Source: Patiria pectinifera (taxonomy: Eukaryota; Echinodermata; Asteroidea; Valvatida; Asterinidae). From it: a DNA stretch of 64,000 nt. The notes beneath the pieces were generated by a model. That model made no database searches. It was not told the origin of the DNA and worked only from the letters and a program-made list of their open reading frames with translations. The stretch covers positions 29,712,197-29,776,196 of the forward strand of contig CM057149.1 of NCBI GenBank assembly GCA_029964075.1. Direction: 5' to 3'. The translations under genes were made by a program, and so were the position numbers. This document shows positions 50,288 to 63,639 of this stretch, piece by piece (the first letter of the stretch is position 1; each line of letters opens with the position of its first letter).

Positions 50288-52043
50288 TATATACTTGTAT
50301 AGATATTGATGATAAAAAACATCTGCCATGTCATGTAGAAGATACATGTGCAGCGTCCAGGTGTTGCTGAACAAGCCATGGATTTAGAATACATTGAATT
50401 CCCCACCCCAGCCCTCTGCGATAACCCGGGGGGGAATCTGTGGAATGTCTTGCAGCTTGCTAGTTCACTAAAATGTTATGATTTATGAGTTACCCGGTAT
50501 GGCTTTGGATGGTACTAGTGTACACTAAGTATCACATTCAGACACACAGCTCATCATTTATTCAGTTGGGGGAATGTCATACAGGTATGGGGTACATATT
50601 GGAAAAATAATAATAAAAACACCCCCCCCCCCAAAAAAAGAAAAAAGTATACTTGAAGTTCTGAAAACATCCACATACAGGGCGTACATGTACATGCTTT
50701 CCCATAGGTGTGTGATTTCATCAAACAAGAATGCCTGTGTTAAAGCTACAGTCCATCATTTGCAGCCATCCGAAAAAGTAACTGGCGTATTATTGTTGAA
50801 AAACATACTTGGTTGAAAGATAGTAAGTGGACTAAACCCCCTGTGAAATTAATCTTTCTGGCAAGCTATCATTTTGAAGTATTCAACGAAAGAAGACCTT
50901 TCCAACGGTGCTTCTTAAGACGCACCGTAGAAAAATTCAAATTAGTAGTTGGTTTTGTTATTCGGCGCATTGCGCGTAAGCATTGGCACGACGCACAGGC
51001 GCGTGCGGTTGCTATAATTCGTCGGATCAGTGCGCGACATCGCGTATAGCTGCAATTCAAAACAATTCAAAACATGATTCAGCAACTTTTGATTTGAAAT
51101 TGAGATCCTAGAATGCTGTTTTTCTCGGAATATACAACTGAAGCTGAGCTGAAACTTCATCAGGTTAGTTGTTCAGTATCCTTCATTAGATTTTGAACAC
51201 TATTGTTGCTTCAAACGAACAAAATGCACAAATTACAAATGATGGACTATATCTTTAATAGTGGAGACTGGTGTTTCACAAAACTAGTGGTGCAAGTTTT
51301 TTTAAACTATGTACACCTCAGAGTTTTGTTAGCTCTTTGAACTTGTATGAATAGAGTTGGCACTTTTTAAAAAGTTGTTCAAACTCCACAACTCCAGTAT
51401 TTGAAGTTTTGCAAATGGCCGTGCACAGGGTGTCTGTATAAACACAAGCCAGATGTGCCTGTTCATGTGTGCCTTCTATAACATCAACACTGCCCAAGTC
51501 CAAGGCCCTGTGTGCATGCACCGCACCCTGTCAATTACAGCAGCCGGCGGTTTGATTGATGGCGTTCTCTGTTCAGGGTTGTTTCCTACAGGGTGTCATC
51601 TGATTTGTTCATGTCAGTGTTGATATACCAACCACATCTTTGGTTAACTCTGTGATCTCGGGTTACATGTATGTTAGGATTTTGTACGAATGCACATCTA
51701 CGTACATGTGTGTGCAGAAACATACTGTACATGGGATAACTCAGCGGTTTGTATCTGGTATCCCCTAAGCACAGAATTTGACGTTAAATAACTGGCCACA
51801 TTTACAACATGGAAAGACAAGACATGTATTAACACTCCTCCTGTGACGTCACACTTTTAATTTGGCACCAGTGGAGCGCAGCGCCGCCATTTGGCATTTT
51901 ACCAATGGCGTGCTGCATGCATATTTTTTCCCCGTAGGTTGGTAAAGCCGCTTTTAAATGATTAATTCAGTAATTTCATAGAATCACAGCAAGACACTTG
52001 GATTTCCCGTTTCCGTTCTCCTTTTTCCCATTGGAAAAATGGA

Positions 52044-52117
52044 CGAAGCAGGATTTGAACCAGGGACCTTTTAATCCACAGCTCATCTTATTAGCCTCTA
52101 AGCTACTGTGGCAGCTT
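52044..52117 (-). repeat. tRNA-like sequence
   Basis: On the minus strand AAGCTGCCACAGTAGCTTAG leads to a B-box-like CTGGTTCAAATCCTGCTTC. It resembles a tRNA or SINE head but lacks a convincing anticodon arm. Confidence 0.4.
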
Positions 52118-53659
52118 GACGACTGCTGTTCTTTTAAATGCTTTAAATGTAACTAAGTGACTAAATAATAGCAGTGATGTGATGTCATTGTTCTTTTCTC
52201 ATGAATAAACATAATTTTCCCATTTTAACAAATTCAACAATGAAGATGTACAGAGGCCTTCATTCAAGCAATAGGCCTAATGAAGATTTCTTGGAGGGTG
52301 TTAGTTTTAGGTTAATACACTCATGTATTATCCTGAAATACATAAATTGCAATTAAAAACAGCAAAAAGTATGCATGGAAAGAATTAAAAATTTACATGA
52401 ATAAAACTAACTTTTAATATTTGGTCCTTTCTGATCTATTTTTTCCCCTCACAACCACAATTGTGGTTGTCATGGGATCATTCATACTGAAATTATCCAT
52501 TCATGGACACTGCCGGTATTTGTCTGAAACTTTCCGTAGTGTCAAAAGAATATCTCCGCATAAGAGAGCAACTGTAAAAGTATTTTCATTTCAAGACCGA
52601 GCAACAAAAGATATTAGAAAGAGATAACTGGCCCATGCTTGAATGACAGCCAGGCAGACATTCCTATACACTCAGTCCCAGCATTATAATCCATTCACTG
52701 GATTTCTTCTCCGTATATTTAGTTTCGGAAAAAGAAAATAAAAAGATCATAGCCTAGGGGACCAGAGATAAAATCGTTATGTTCAGTTCCTTTGGAAGGT
52801 TATTTCTTTACCGAGGCCTGTGGGGGGAGTAGTAATCTTGGGAATATATCGCTGACACCGGGCTGCACACAGCCCAGGAGTGATTTACATCACGGAGTAG
52901 GCAATCCGGCGAAATTCAATTAAAGTATTTTTTTACTACCAGTTGGGTTCATGGGCCTTTCCAATTTCATGCCAGTGCATGCAGTTTCCCTGTGTTTGAT
53001 CATACTGTTAGCGGTAAGTTATTTGTGTGTTAAAACTCAATGCAATGAACTGCATTGAATATAAATTTGGTCCGATGTTAATAAAGCAAGTGAATGACTT
53101 GCAGATTTGGTATACACAGCATTTGTAGAGTTCAGTTCTTGGTCTGTTGCTCAACAACAGTGTCTGCTTGAATTGGCTGTAGAAGTGAAACGCTATTTTC
53201 TAAAAGATTATACACAAACGTGCGTGAGTCGGACATCAGTGAGGGCAAATGTTTTATTCTCTGGAGGAACAAACAGCCATAAAGCCATTAAAAAGGTGAT
53301 GAATCTCTCTATCACATACACAATGTACATTAACACAAAAATTACTTCAACATGTTTCTTGTGTTGTCATCATCGTTTCAGAACCATGTTTGGCATTTGT
53401 ACTGTTTACATTGTAGATATGGAGGGATGTACCAGTACCGGTATGTCCTCCTGCAATTGCCTGATTTCATGCTTTTTAACAATAAATACAGTTGATCATT
53501 TGGCACTATACAGACTACAGTGTGTACATGTCGTCACCGACACCACGAAAAGCATATTTTTTTCGATTTTCATTTTTTTTTCATTTTTAAACATTATTCA
53601 TCAAGGCCTACCATTGCACGAAGTTTCAAAGCTTCAAGGGCTTTATTTTAATAAGTACA

Positions 53660-53920
53660 CTAATTACTCATGGCAACTTTTGCTCAAAAGTGACAATTTT
53701 CATTTTTACAAAGTAACACTCAAGTTCCATTTACCATTGCAGTGTATGGCGCGCACTCTGCTCAAATGTGAGCAAAACCGTTTTCACGAAGTAAGACTCT
53801 CCTTGTGTGAGTGCGCGCGCGCTGACCTGAAGTTGCACTTTCCTCGTGTTGTATACATTGAAGAGTTACTTCTTGAAAACGAAAATTTACAGTTTCGCGA
53901 ACTAACACTCACCTTTTTTC
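53660..53920. repeat. TTTTCACGAAG-related degenerate repeats
   Basis: Three imperfect units occur, built on CAAAAGTGACAATTTTCATT, AACCGTTTTCACGAAGTAAG and ACAGTTTCGCGAACTAACAC. They keep a plus-strand frame open and give its peptide a false internal repetition. The motif is related to the arrays at 58350 and 63650. Confidence 0.55.
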
Positions 53921-54769
53921 TCTTATTTCTCGTTGATTTAATACACAAACGGGTGAAAAACAGCAGATTTAATCAATTTAATTCGTCAAGTGTCCACAAC
54001 TAGAAACCCAACTGAAAATACTCTGCCGTTTTGACGCAAAGTGTTGTTTTAGAAGGCGTTCAACTTTAGATGCTGTTTTTACTGGTATAGGGATGGGTGT
54101 TACTTCGTGGTGTTGCTGGCGATGTACGGTATGTACCGGTACTTCAAATTTCAAGCAAAATGTCAGAGTCCTCTTACATCTCCGGTACATTGTTTATATG
54201 CTTTTGTACATTGTACTACGAACTTGCATAGTATGAAGACAGTTTTCACAATTTGAGATTCACCACATCTGTTGAAGCCAGAGCAGTGCTGCTGCCCATA
54301 TGCTCAGACCGCAGACCAGTTAGTTATTTTACTCCCTTTAGAGCCTGCACAATATAACAGTGAAATTAGATCAAAGCAACCTGGCCGTTGGTCTCCAGAG
54401 GTGCTGGGCTGTTTTTCTGCACCAGCGCGCCCAAGTCCACATGATCCCAATCCAGTTATATGGGCCTTGGATTTCCAATTACAAAAGGCTGCTACTGCTA
54501 GACTGGCTCTCATACCGAACCCATCATCTCAGTGCAGTATTCAGGGTTCCCCAGTTGTGGAAAAAAACCTCAAAAAATTCTTGTGTTTTAAAGCTATCAT
54601 GGAAAGTCAAGGAAAAGTCATTGAATCTTTTATTTTGGAAGGAGTCATGGAAAGTTGATATTCCAAGAAACATGGAAAAGTCATATCCTGCACAACCCAT
54701 GATGATGCGTAATAATGCTGCACATGTATAGCAGTCTTGCAGTTTGCATTCCAGTATACTATTTCTCAA

Positions 54770-55640
54770 GGCCTTTTTCACACTGTCCAAATTCTCCAGG
54801 TTGGAACCGGTTCCAACCTTGAGATTTTTTCCAACCCTGTTCCCCCTTTTTAAAATTTCAACCCAGTTCTGACCCAGGTAGAATGCTCAAGCCAGATCGA
54901 AATCAACCCTGGCAGGGACGAGGGTTGGAAATCTAGATCTGGATCAGAAATTGCATTTTTCGGCGTGAACCGTGTCGAAAATGATAGTGTGAACCGCCCC
55001 GAGTTGAGTTCATTCTCGGCCGATCCGTGTTGAGTCGAGGCACGACTTTCTACCCAAAATCTGACACGCAGTACGTAGTTCCTCGCCATCATACCCATCA
55101 TCGCCATCACAAACACCAGTCGATCACGAGACAATCGCTCCCTCATTATCATCCAAAAACGTCTCCGAGCATGGAGCATCCTTTGCCAAGTCTGGGCTTG
55201 TATTTACGCAAAATGCACCCCCCAAAAATTGTAAATTTCTAACGCTAAATAGAACGAATCGTGTAACGAAATGAGCGGAGCCATTTTGGAAAAATGTTGC
55301 ACAACTGGTGTCATATGAAAATCTGACTCCGTTACGCTATTATTGGTCAAACCCTCTCACGTGATCCCTGTCCTACCGGAACTTATCATACCTACATGTA
55401 GGAATGCGCAAATTCACGCTGTACACCTGTTGGTTAGCAGCGTGGGTCGCAATGCATTATGGGATCAAGAAAATAATCACAGCGGCTGCGCCATGCCGAA
55501 TGCACTCGATCCGTGTTAGGAATTCGTTAGTGTGAATACACAGGGGCCATAGCAGGGTTGAATGTTACACGGTTCACTAGTGGCGGGTTCGTGTAAAGAA
55601 CAGTGTGAACGTTGCGTCTCCCCGATCCGTGTCGAAAACC
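54770..55640. mobile_element. Possible decayed DNA element
   Basis: TTTTTCACACTGTCC near the left edge is roughly inverse to ACAGTGTGAAC near the right edge. GATCCGTGTTGAG/GATCCGTGTCGAA motifs recur inside. Borders are uncertain and no target duplication was found. Confidence 0.3.
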
Positions 55641-56859
55641 TACGAATTTTTACGTACAATGTACGTGTACGTTCATGATTGAGCTTGATTACAAATGGGT
55701 TGGTTCAAAGTGTTGTATGAACACAATCTGTCAAAACACTCGAGGGGTTCAATACTCACACTTAACTTAGAAATTTTACGCACATTTGTAGTGTGCAAAG
55801 GGCCCCCATTGCACTGACCAAAAACATCTTCATACCTCTTGTAACCCATTAGAGCCCAAATTCATCTTATAACTGCACTCCAACACATGTACATACATCT
55901 CAAGGTGTACCAGGGTACTTGACCACCATATGACAAGCCACGGGGAAAAATCATTCATCTGATGAAATTCTATTCTACCCCTTCTTGCTTTCGCCCTGCC
56001 AGCAAGCCGGCCTGGCATACCACACGCTCTCACGTGAACCACGTACTGCCTCACGGCTCTCGGAGAACTCGGAAAGATTTTAATATTGATACAGATTGCT
56101 CCAAGGGATTCCACCATGCTGCACGTACATGTTCTCGCCATAAAAGATGGGCCGCCATTATTCTTGATAACAGTTTCAGTTTTTGATATGTAGATCTCTT
56201 ACTTTTTTTTTTTACAGTGCCTCTAGCATATGATCCATTTGTTGTATTTTTGCAGGGGTACCGGTAGTGTATTGCGATGTCTAATTTTAGGTTCTTGAAA
56301 TTGAATTTAGAAAATGCTTTCACACGCAGGCTGAAATTAAGTTTAAAAAATTGTCGGCCAGCTGTCACTAGTTTTAGTTCTGATTTAGTATTTTTATGTT
56401 GTAGAATTTTTTTCCAAGGAGAAATATGGCTTGTAAAGTTGTCATGAACATATTGTTTCTGTAACTTAAGGTGTAAAAAAATTTGTGAGTTCATGGTAAC
56501 CCGACCTACCGGTACATGTGCCTGGATTTTTTAAGGCTAAATTTCCAACCTCAAACTTTTTATATAGCCACGTTTAGCCAACAAATTTTAAATAACTTAT
56601 ATTTTTAAAATAAAAAAAAGTCTTCCCTATAAAAGTGGTTGTGTGTGTGTGAGTTATTGTTCGATTGATTAATTTAAATTGGTTAATTAAACACAATTCT
56701 GTTAAAGGTATCCTAAAGTAAACAAAGTAAGTATAAAGGATGGACAGACAAACATACAAAATTTGCAAAATAAAATTATTTTCCTACCTACCTAGACAAA
56801 ATGACTTCAAACTAATACTAATTTGGGTACATGTAGGTTATCGCATTTGCTTCACAAAA

Positions 56860-56974
56860 TAACTCTTGGAGGAAGAATACATGAAGGAGTGCATCTAGAA
56901 TTACAAAATCGTGTAGATGTCAGATGTAATAGGGATGGCAAAAAAAGTGGGCCCCAAATTTATAGAATGACCCA
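56860..56974. mobile_element. MITE fragment, reversed relative of 50024-50287
   Basis: It ends GGGCCCCAAATTTATAGAAT then GACCCA. Its inverse parallels the left part of the 50024 element (GGGGCCCACTTTTTTTG, then ACATCTGACATCT). The other terminus was not found, so it is probably truncated. Confidence 0.6.
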
Positions 56975-57801
56975 TATGGTAGAGTACATGTAGTTTTAAC
57001 AAAAATTGTATGCACTGGCCATATTCCTGGCTAACTGCCAGAACCACTGCTGTCGCAAATGAAAAAAAAAATCCCATAAATCTGCCAAGAATTTAACAAG
57101 TGTGCAGCCCTGTAGCCTGAGCTGTATATTTCCATTACTAATTAGCAGGTGTGTATACCAGGAACAGTGGATCCATTACCAGTAGCCTTGTATGGAATAT
57201 AGTTTTCCCCTAATCCCTGCCCCACCGCATTGTTTTAGTATTCATTACCAAAGTGCACTCAAGGAGAGTGCATTTCTGATAAAGTGAAACAGTAGCTTTA
57301 TCCTGGATAACTGTGAAATGACTAGGAGTCTTATTTTTTTCTTCTGATGTGATGAACTGTTGCTTGGTAACAAAAAGCTCAGCGTCTACTTGTAGAACGG
57401 ATTTATGGACAAAATTGAAAGTTTTATTTATAGTGCGTATTATGTTTTATCTCAGTGCACTGTACTTGAGAAGTGCAAGTGCTTTGAAGATGTTCCACAC
57501 TGCGATTCAATGTACATCAAGCTTTATCACATTACTCAGGATGTGCTATGTGATAGAATTACTGAAAGAATGCATGGGCATATGTAACCGATGTGATAAA
57601 ACATTGCATCTGACAGAGCGATGAAAAGACAAATGTAATTGTCAGTTAAGGCCAAAAAAAAACTGAGCAGACTGAGCCCAGCCACAGTTATTTTGATGCT
57701 CCGTGAAAGTTTAAAGGTAACTGTACGTACAAAAAACAAAAATGTAGGAACATTTGCAATAAACCCGGAAATGTACCAACCAATTTAACGAGAAAATTTA
57801 T

Positions 57802-58148
57802 TATAAGATGGAATTTTTGCGACGTTTAAACACTGTATACTCAGTGTGTTACCTCCCGAGTGAAAGTTGGAAAAAGTTGAAGGGCAAAACCTATAATTTG
57901 ATTTATCACCCTGACGCAAAAATTCCATCTTATAATAGTTTATGCGGTGCCCGCTGCTATGTACATCAGATTCGAACCGGCCTACCGATCCCATTAGCTG
58001 GGTGGTCGAGTGGTAAGACATCTGCACTAGAAAGCAGGCGGTCGTGGGTTCGAGTCCCACCCGAGTGATTTTTTCCAACTTTCACTCGGGAGGTAACACA
58101 CTGAGTATACAGTGTTTAAACGTCGGTTAAGGGCAAAACCTATAATTT
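57802..58148. mobile_element. Nested foldback carrying a tRNA-like unit, 12-bp flanking repeat
   Basis: A direct repeat GAGAAAATTTAT lies at 57790-57801 and 58149-58160. Inside, TATAAGATGGAATTTTTGCG is inverted near 57914-57936. A longer block (GACGTTTAAACACTGTATAC through AAAGTTGGAAAAA) is inverted at about 58072-58125, after the tRNA-like unit. AAGGGCAAAACCTATAATTT occurs twice as a direct repeat. The 12-bp flanking repeat would fit insertion by a LINE-type mechanism; the inverted blocks fit a DNA element or a template switch. Confidence 0.6.
57996..58068 (+). repeat. tRNA-like sequence with an eight-base anticodon loop
   Basis: The A box is TGGTCGAGTGGTAAGACA and the anticodon stem CTGC/GCAG has an eight-base loop ACTAGAAA. 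The T arm GTGGGTTCGAGTCCCAC is intact. The acceptor stem has one or two mispairs. It is related to the sequence at 5307-5381 and is probably a tRNA-derived repeat rather than a functional tRNA. Confidence 0.6.
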
Positions 58149-58349
58149 GAGAAAATTTATCCTTGCTCAAAGTGTAGATGGGACTGGTACCAAATACCCT
58201 GTGAAGTTATTCCACCTGAAATGGTATCACTGGCAAGAAAACAGTCATTGAACGTACAGTGTACCGGTAGATAAAGAGAATGTGCCTGTAGTGCATAGAA
58301 ATCAGCAACAGAATCCAGTTACGAGTCCCAAACAAATTGTGCATATGTT

Positions 58350-59070
58350 GTCACCGTTTTCACGAAGAGGCGAATTTAGTATTTCACTGTCTGAACAAAC
58401 ATTCGAGATAATCACATTTAAAGTTGGTCCTTTTTTTCATTTGATAATTTGAAACTTAAAGATGCATAAAATATGCAAGATTTAGGTATCAGAGGAAAGA
58501 AGAGCTTCTAATCTTTCTAAATGTAGCAAACTTTATGAAAAAAAGGTGATTAGTTTTGCAGAATTAATCAATTAAGAGAAGTGGCTGTTCGTGAAAACGA
58601 AAAAAAAGACCAATTAGCAAATTCACCCCTTCGTGAAAACGCTAAAGTGACTATGCGCAGATTTCGCCCTACTGCGGTCTGAGTCAATGCATTTTTTGTA
58701 CAGTACGCGCAGATTCTACCCCACTGCGCATGCGCCTTGAAAATCGCCCCTTCGTGAAAATGTTTTATTGCACGCGCATGGAATTCGCCCTTTCGTGATA
58801 CACGTGCTATTGTATTACAATGTATTTATTTACTGAAAATTTATTAATACCATAGAGTGCAGAAATTCGCCCCTTCGTGAAAACGCAAAACGGCACTTTT
58901 GGCAAATTCGCCCATTCGTTAATTAGGTTAATTAAGATTTTAATAAATCTTTTGAAAGTATAGCCTCACCAGGTTGTAGATATTGATATATTTATTCTGT
59001 TTCACCAAAAACCCAAATTTCGAAAAAACAGACGATTTTCATGAAATTTGCCCCTTGGTGAAAATGGTGA
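58350..59070. repeat. Dispersed array of a TTCGTGAAAACG motif
   Basis: At least seven copies or near-copies of TTCGCCCCTTCGTGAAAACG, in both orientations, occur irregularly over 700 bp (for example 58353, 58588, 58628, 58746, 58869). Spacing is uneven, so it is not a simple tandem repeat. Similar motifs recur at 53660-53920 and 63640-63890. Confidence 0.65.
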
Positions 59071-59425
59071 CGATGTGTACGTTTTCTCTGTGTTTCTCCA
59101 AATGTACATCATACCTGTACATGCTGAGCTGGATCTTCAACAAGTTAATAGTTGTTATAATGCACCCTTCTTAAGATTGTGATCAAGTTTGTTGCTTCAA
59201 AAAATGAATGTTCCTAATGTACCGGTGCCTTTAAACACCAAGAATGTTGCATTTGGTTCTTGCACAGTGGTGGATTTTGTTGGAGGATCAAGAAATGGTC
59301 TTGGCACATAATTGCGTATGTGTGCAGGTAGTTCTTGCAGATTGTCACATTTGATTTTAGCAAATTGTTTTAATGAGAATTTATCAGTGGTCTTTTTCCC
59401 CCCTCATCCTGTTTCTTTTCTGCAG

Positions 59426-59520
59426 TCCAAACTGCTCGCTGGGGACCTCCTGGATCTGGTCGTGTCCTACTTCAGTCTGAAGGAGAAGGAATACTTTGGC
59501 CTTGCTTGTGCTGATGAAAC
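59426..59520 (+). CDS. FRMD4A: FRMD4-type FERM protein, second coding exon
   Basis: This 95-bp exon encodes SKLLAGDLLDLVVSYFSLKE then KEYFGLACADET. It lies between acceptor TTTCTTTTCTGCAG and donor GTAAGT and ends in phase 2. Vertebrate FRMD4A reads P-K-L-L-A-K-E-L-L-D-L-V-A-S-H-F-N-L-K-E-K-E-Y-F-G-I-A-F-T-D-E-T at the same place, directly after the residues of the exon at 46197. The two exons therefore join in order and in frame to form the start of the FERM F1 lobe. The next expected segment (G-H-L-N-W-L) was not found before the window ends. Confidence 0.93.
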
Positions 59521-60009
59521 GTAAGTATCAAGCAGGACCCACACACACTAGCTCAGTCCTTGTCATTTCATGAACCTTTCACCACATTCAGTTAAATACT
59601 TCAGAATCTAAACAAACTCAGACACTTTAGGTGTAGGTGATATGCAGGCTAAGTAGTACACCCCTTCAAATCTGTGTTGTAATATTTGTACTTGAGTAAA
59701 ATGTTTCTGTGCTCGTACTCAAGACCATTTTTCCATACTTGTACTAATACTCATGAGATTGTATGTACTTATATACTCACAAAAATACTTTGTCCATTCC
59801 TGTACTCATGGCAAAGTACGTGTACTGTTTTCATTTGAGCTTAGCAATGAAAATTATAATTTCTGAAACTAGGGAACAATTCCATAGAGCTTTGAGCTCA
59901 AAATATTACTTCGCAAATTTATATGCTTTTCAAAAAGAAAGGGAAAAGGAAAACTGAAGTATATAAGAAGGTTACATGTAACGGGTACATGTACCGTATG
60001 TAATGTTCA

Positions 60010-60300
60010 TGTTGCATACAGCCTCACTCCTGCAAAATCCTCCGTTATTTCTCGAATGTGGTCCTTGGATGGGTGACCACTGCCTGCATCCTGCAAAATC
60101 CTCCAGCAATCACTGTCAATATGTTGAGGCCTGCAGAGCCAGTGAAATCCTGGAGCAGTGCAGAGGATTTGAAATATAGATAGCCCTAAATTTACATAAA
60201 CAAGGCAAGGTCCGGCCCAAGACCTAGACTGCAGCCTCAATCCTGCAAAATCCTCCATTTTGCGAAGAGCATTTTGGAGGATTTGGGAAGGTTAGGGTTA
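60010..60300. repeat. AATCCTCC repeat block
   Basis: Three copies of CTGCAAAATCCTCC and an inverse TTTTGGAGGATTT, ending in AGGTTAGGGTTA, resemble the block at 43450-43862 in both motif and adjacency to a telomere-like string. Confidence 0.6.
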
Positions 60301-63300
60301 TAGGAACTTGTCAATGATCATTTGCAGCATTATGTTTAAAGACAGAGAAAAACACTGTTCCTTCATTTGGAAACTAATAACACCCATAGCATGCCAACTT
60401 CACCTCCGCACGAAGCCAGACAATTACAGCGCCGAGACCGCACAGTAACCTGAGGAATAAATGCATGTCATCTAAATAAATGAGAATATAAAGTTACGCT
60501 TCTTTTTATTCAACGTGCCCCAGGCGGCGCTGGCAAAAGGTGTGCATATTTTACTGCGGGGTCCTTTGCTGGGCACAAACCGGGCACAAATCAGGAGAGA
60601 CTGACTCACGATGATGAGTATTGGAATTCGAGGGTTGACATTTAGGCCTGGGCTCAGCACTTGTGGATGTATATAGGGAAGAGAAATGAACATTACTGAC
60701 AACTCATTACCTAGGGGAGGGGGGGGTGTCAGGTTTAGAGAGGTGATGAAGTCAAGTCACCTTAGACGGTGTTGACCTGGTTAAAACTCTCTTGAGGTTG
60801 TGCGAGTTCTTAAAGGGCGATGCGATGAATTTTTCTTACGAACACATTTTGTGCAACTTCAGGAATTTTAAATGTTTAATACTCATCTGAAATGTATGAA
60901 AACTGTTTTGACATCCATTTTTTGGTTAATTTTATTGAAAAGTGCACTTCTTTTAAACATTTAAAATTGTCCATGCTTTTTTCGGACAAACTGAGGACAC
61001 TTGTTGCTGTGATGCCATTTCAGGAAGACACGGTTCAGTTTAGGGGTTTTTTGTTCAAATTGTGAACCTAAAATTTGCTCATTGAAAGCATACTTTGTGA
61101 AAAAGGGTTGATCATTTGCTTACCGCCATATACTTACAATTACACAACAACGAATCACCAAAGAAAAGGAAATTTATGACGGCAAAATATCAAAAAAATC
61201 AAGCACCTTTTTGTGCTGAAATAGCTGTCACATTAAAGTTTCTGCCTGGAATTACATCACAGTTTTGCTCATGAATTTGGAATTCGGTATTGATAGCATA
61301 AAAACCAAAAAGGAACCAAAAAGGCACCAAAATACCCTTTTGGGCAATTCCATGGTTTCTCAAGTTACATTTTTGTAAAATGAGTAACCGATTTTGTGCG
61401 CCTTGTTTATCATACATAACACATTTTTCTGGATGTCATCTTTGGTGTTTAGGTAGGTCTAGGTCTACTCTATCTACCATGGGGATAACAGTTATTAAAC
61501 CTTTTCAGTAAGGTAATTACAGCCCGAGGAAACTCAAAAGTACATCAAAAATGTAATGTGAGTAACCGTGGAATTGCCCTTTGGTGCATTTTCAAGGATA
61601 GCATTTTAAAAAAATACATTGCATGACCCTTTAATCCTTAACCAGACTCAATTTTCCTTTATTTGCTGCGGTTTATCCTTCAGCCTGTATTTTCGGCATG
61701 GGTAATTTCATGATATGGGTAATTCTATCTTAATAAATAACATACATTTTGTACTACAATTGAAACACATTCCTACATGTACATTTGTACATGTACATGT
61801 ATGAAAGATCACAAGCTATTGCCCTATTCGTACATGTACACATGTAATTTTCATCATAGTGCAGACCAAGTATATAAACTGGAAAAAATGCATGTAAGAA
61901 ATTCACATCCATGTTTTCGGACGGAATTGGAATAGTGTAGACTCCGTTTGTATTCTTTTGTATCGTTTGTTTTTGTAGAAATAATACCCGACTTCAGTTC
62001 TGCTAGGATTAAAATTGCTCCAAGGCACAGATTCTAGTAATCACCACTACTCACATACCGGGGTACTTGTATGACATGTAGGTCTGCATGTATTCTGATG
62101 TTGTTATTGCCTGATCCCGGTGTGTCGGAATTTGTTGTTCCCGAGCAATCGATAATTTCTCAAATTAATTTTATGTATCTGGGGTGGCTGACGTCGTCAT
62201 CAGCTTAGTGAAGTTGTTCAGCTGTACCCGCAGGGGTTTTCCCCGCATAATTTGGAGAATGAATGAAAATGGAGAATGTTCTCTTGAGGGTTTTTTGTTT
62301 TTAGCTTGGGGAGTTCGGACCAGAGCTGATGAAATTAGGGGGGGGGGGGGGGGGAAGGGGACGGGGGAAGGGGCGCTAAGGGAATGCAGCCAGAAATAAC
62401 TCATAGGACTTGCCTCCCTGCCCGTTACCGGCATACATGTACATCTGATGTGTATCACATTCTTCCCTAAGGCTAGGACTGGAAAAATTCCTGAAGGATT
62501 ATTCCCTGGTACTGCTTCTCTCTCAATCATTGGAACTCTCTACTACTCTCTGGTAGAAACAGGCTTTCCTTTCTGCATTAAGTCTTTGCGAGGCCTTAGC
62601 CTTGTGTTTTGGGCAATACCTGTTAAAAAAAATTGGATGAACTTGAAGGCGGCAGCAATTTGATGGTGGTGGTTGGCTGTTGCAAATTTTTTTAAAAATA
62701 TTTTTTGATTTAGCCAGTTTTTTTCATAAAAAAATATGTTGAATATGTTTTAATGTCCCTTCCCTTCCTACGTGTTACTTTCTTGTGTGGACCTGTGCTT
62801 ATGTACATAAACAGCAAGGGTTGAAGAGGATCTAAAATCTCCTAAACACGTGGATCACCACAGAGCGATCGCCACAGTCTTTGTTGATGCTTATTCCGTG
62901 TAATTCATTCACGACTTTGTCCCCGCGTTTGACCAAAATGTCAATGGGCGTCGTGTACGTGACTCAGACCAACTTAGAACTGCTCCACTGGGCACTGGTC
63001 TTTAAACCAGGAGATTTTTCTCTTGTTTATGTTGGACCATCTGACCCCATTTCAGGCTTTATTGCCCATTTGGGCACCTCAGGATTATTCAGATATGGCC
63101 GTATTGACATCTTCACAAGTCTTGGGACATCAATCAGTTGGCAATGTCTCTCATAGACACAGAGAGAGAGTTGTACTGCCCAGCATCTTGACTTAGTCTT
63201 GAAGTGCCAGGGTGATGTGTTTGTGTAGAACGGCTGGGATGATTTGTAGTCGCATCTTAGTCATCTACGATGACTGAACTTGAAACTACGCAGGCCTTTG

Positions 63301-63639
63301 CCTATTTTATGTATTTGCTGGGACTGTCATTAAATTGCTGGAAGAAAATGGAAATTTGGCTCACTGCATTTGATTGAAAATGTAGTACAACTGTAATACA
63401 ACTGTTTACAACCCAAAATGTGTTAATTTGTTGTAAGTAGAAATAGATAGATACACTTGTATTTAAAACATTTGCAGCAAAAATCTCACCGATTTCACGG
63501 CATGTCAAAATTGACAATTTTTTGATTTCGAGTTTTTCACTGTTTAGCTTTAAAACAGGGTACTTATTAGCATTCTGACATGTTTCCGTAAGCAAAACAT
63601 CATTAATTCCTGAATAACATTCATGATGTCGGGGGCAGG

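Larger units (their letters stand above)
46263..59425 (+). other. Intron 13.16 kb long of the FRMD4-type gene
   Basis: It runs from donor GTATAAAC to acceptor TTTCTTTTCTGCAG. It contains the small DNA elements, tRNA-like repeats and motif arrays listed separately. No nested gene is supported. A 298-codon frame at 53107-54003 is judged to be chance plus repeats. The border between repeats is AT-rich filler with many TACATGTA palindromes (47665-47840, 48035-48070). Confidence 0.75.

Noticed and set aside
53107-54003. 298-codon open frame on the plus strand
   Set aside because: It lies inside the FRMD4-type intron, has no recognisable domain or codon-like composition, and its apparent internal repeats come from DNA motifs (TTTTCACGAAG-type) found elsewhere in non-coding DNA.
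54272-54731. Overlapping plus-strand frames of 128 and 123 codons
   Set aside because: Two frames are open over the same DNA, and GGAAAAGTCAT repeats make up part of it; no splice support or known domain.
57996-58068. Functional tRNA gene
   Set aside because: The anticodon loop has eight bases, the acceptor stem is imperfect, and a relative with the same loop lies in a repeat at 5307-5381.
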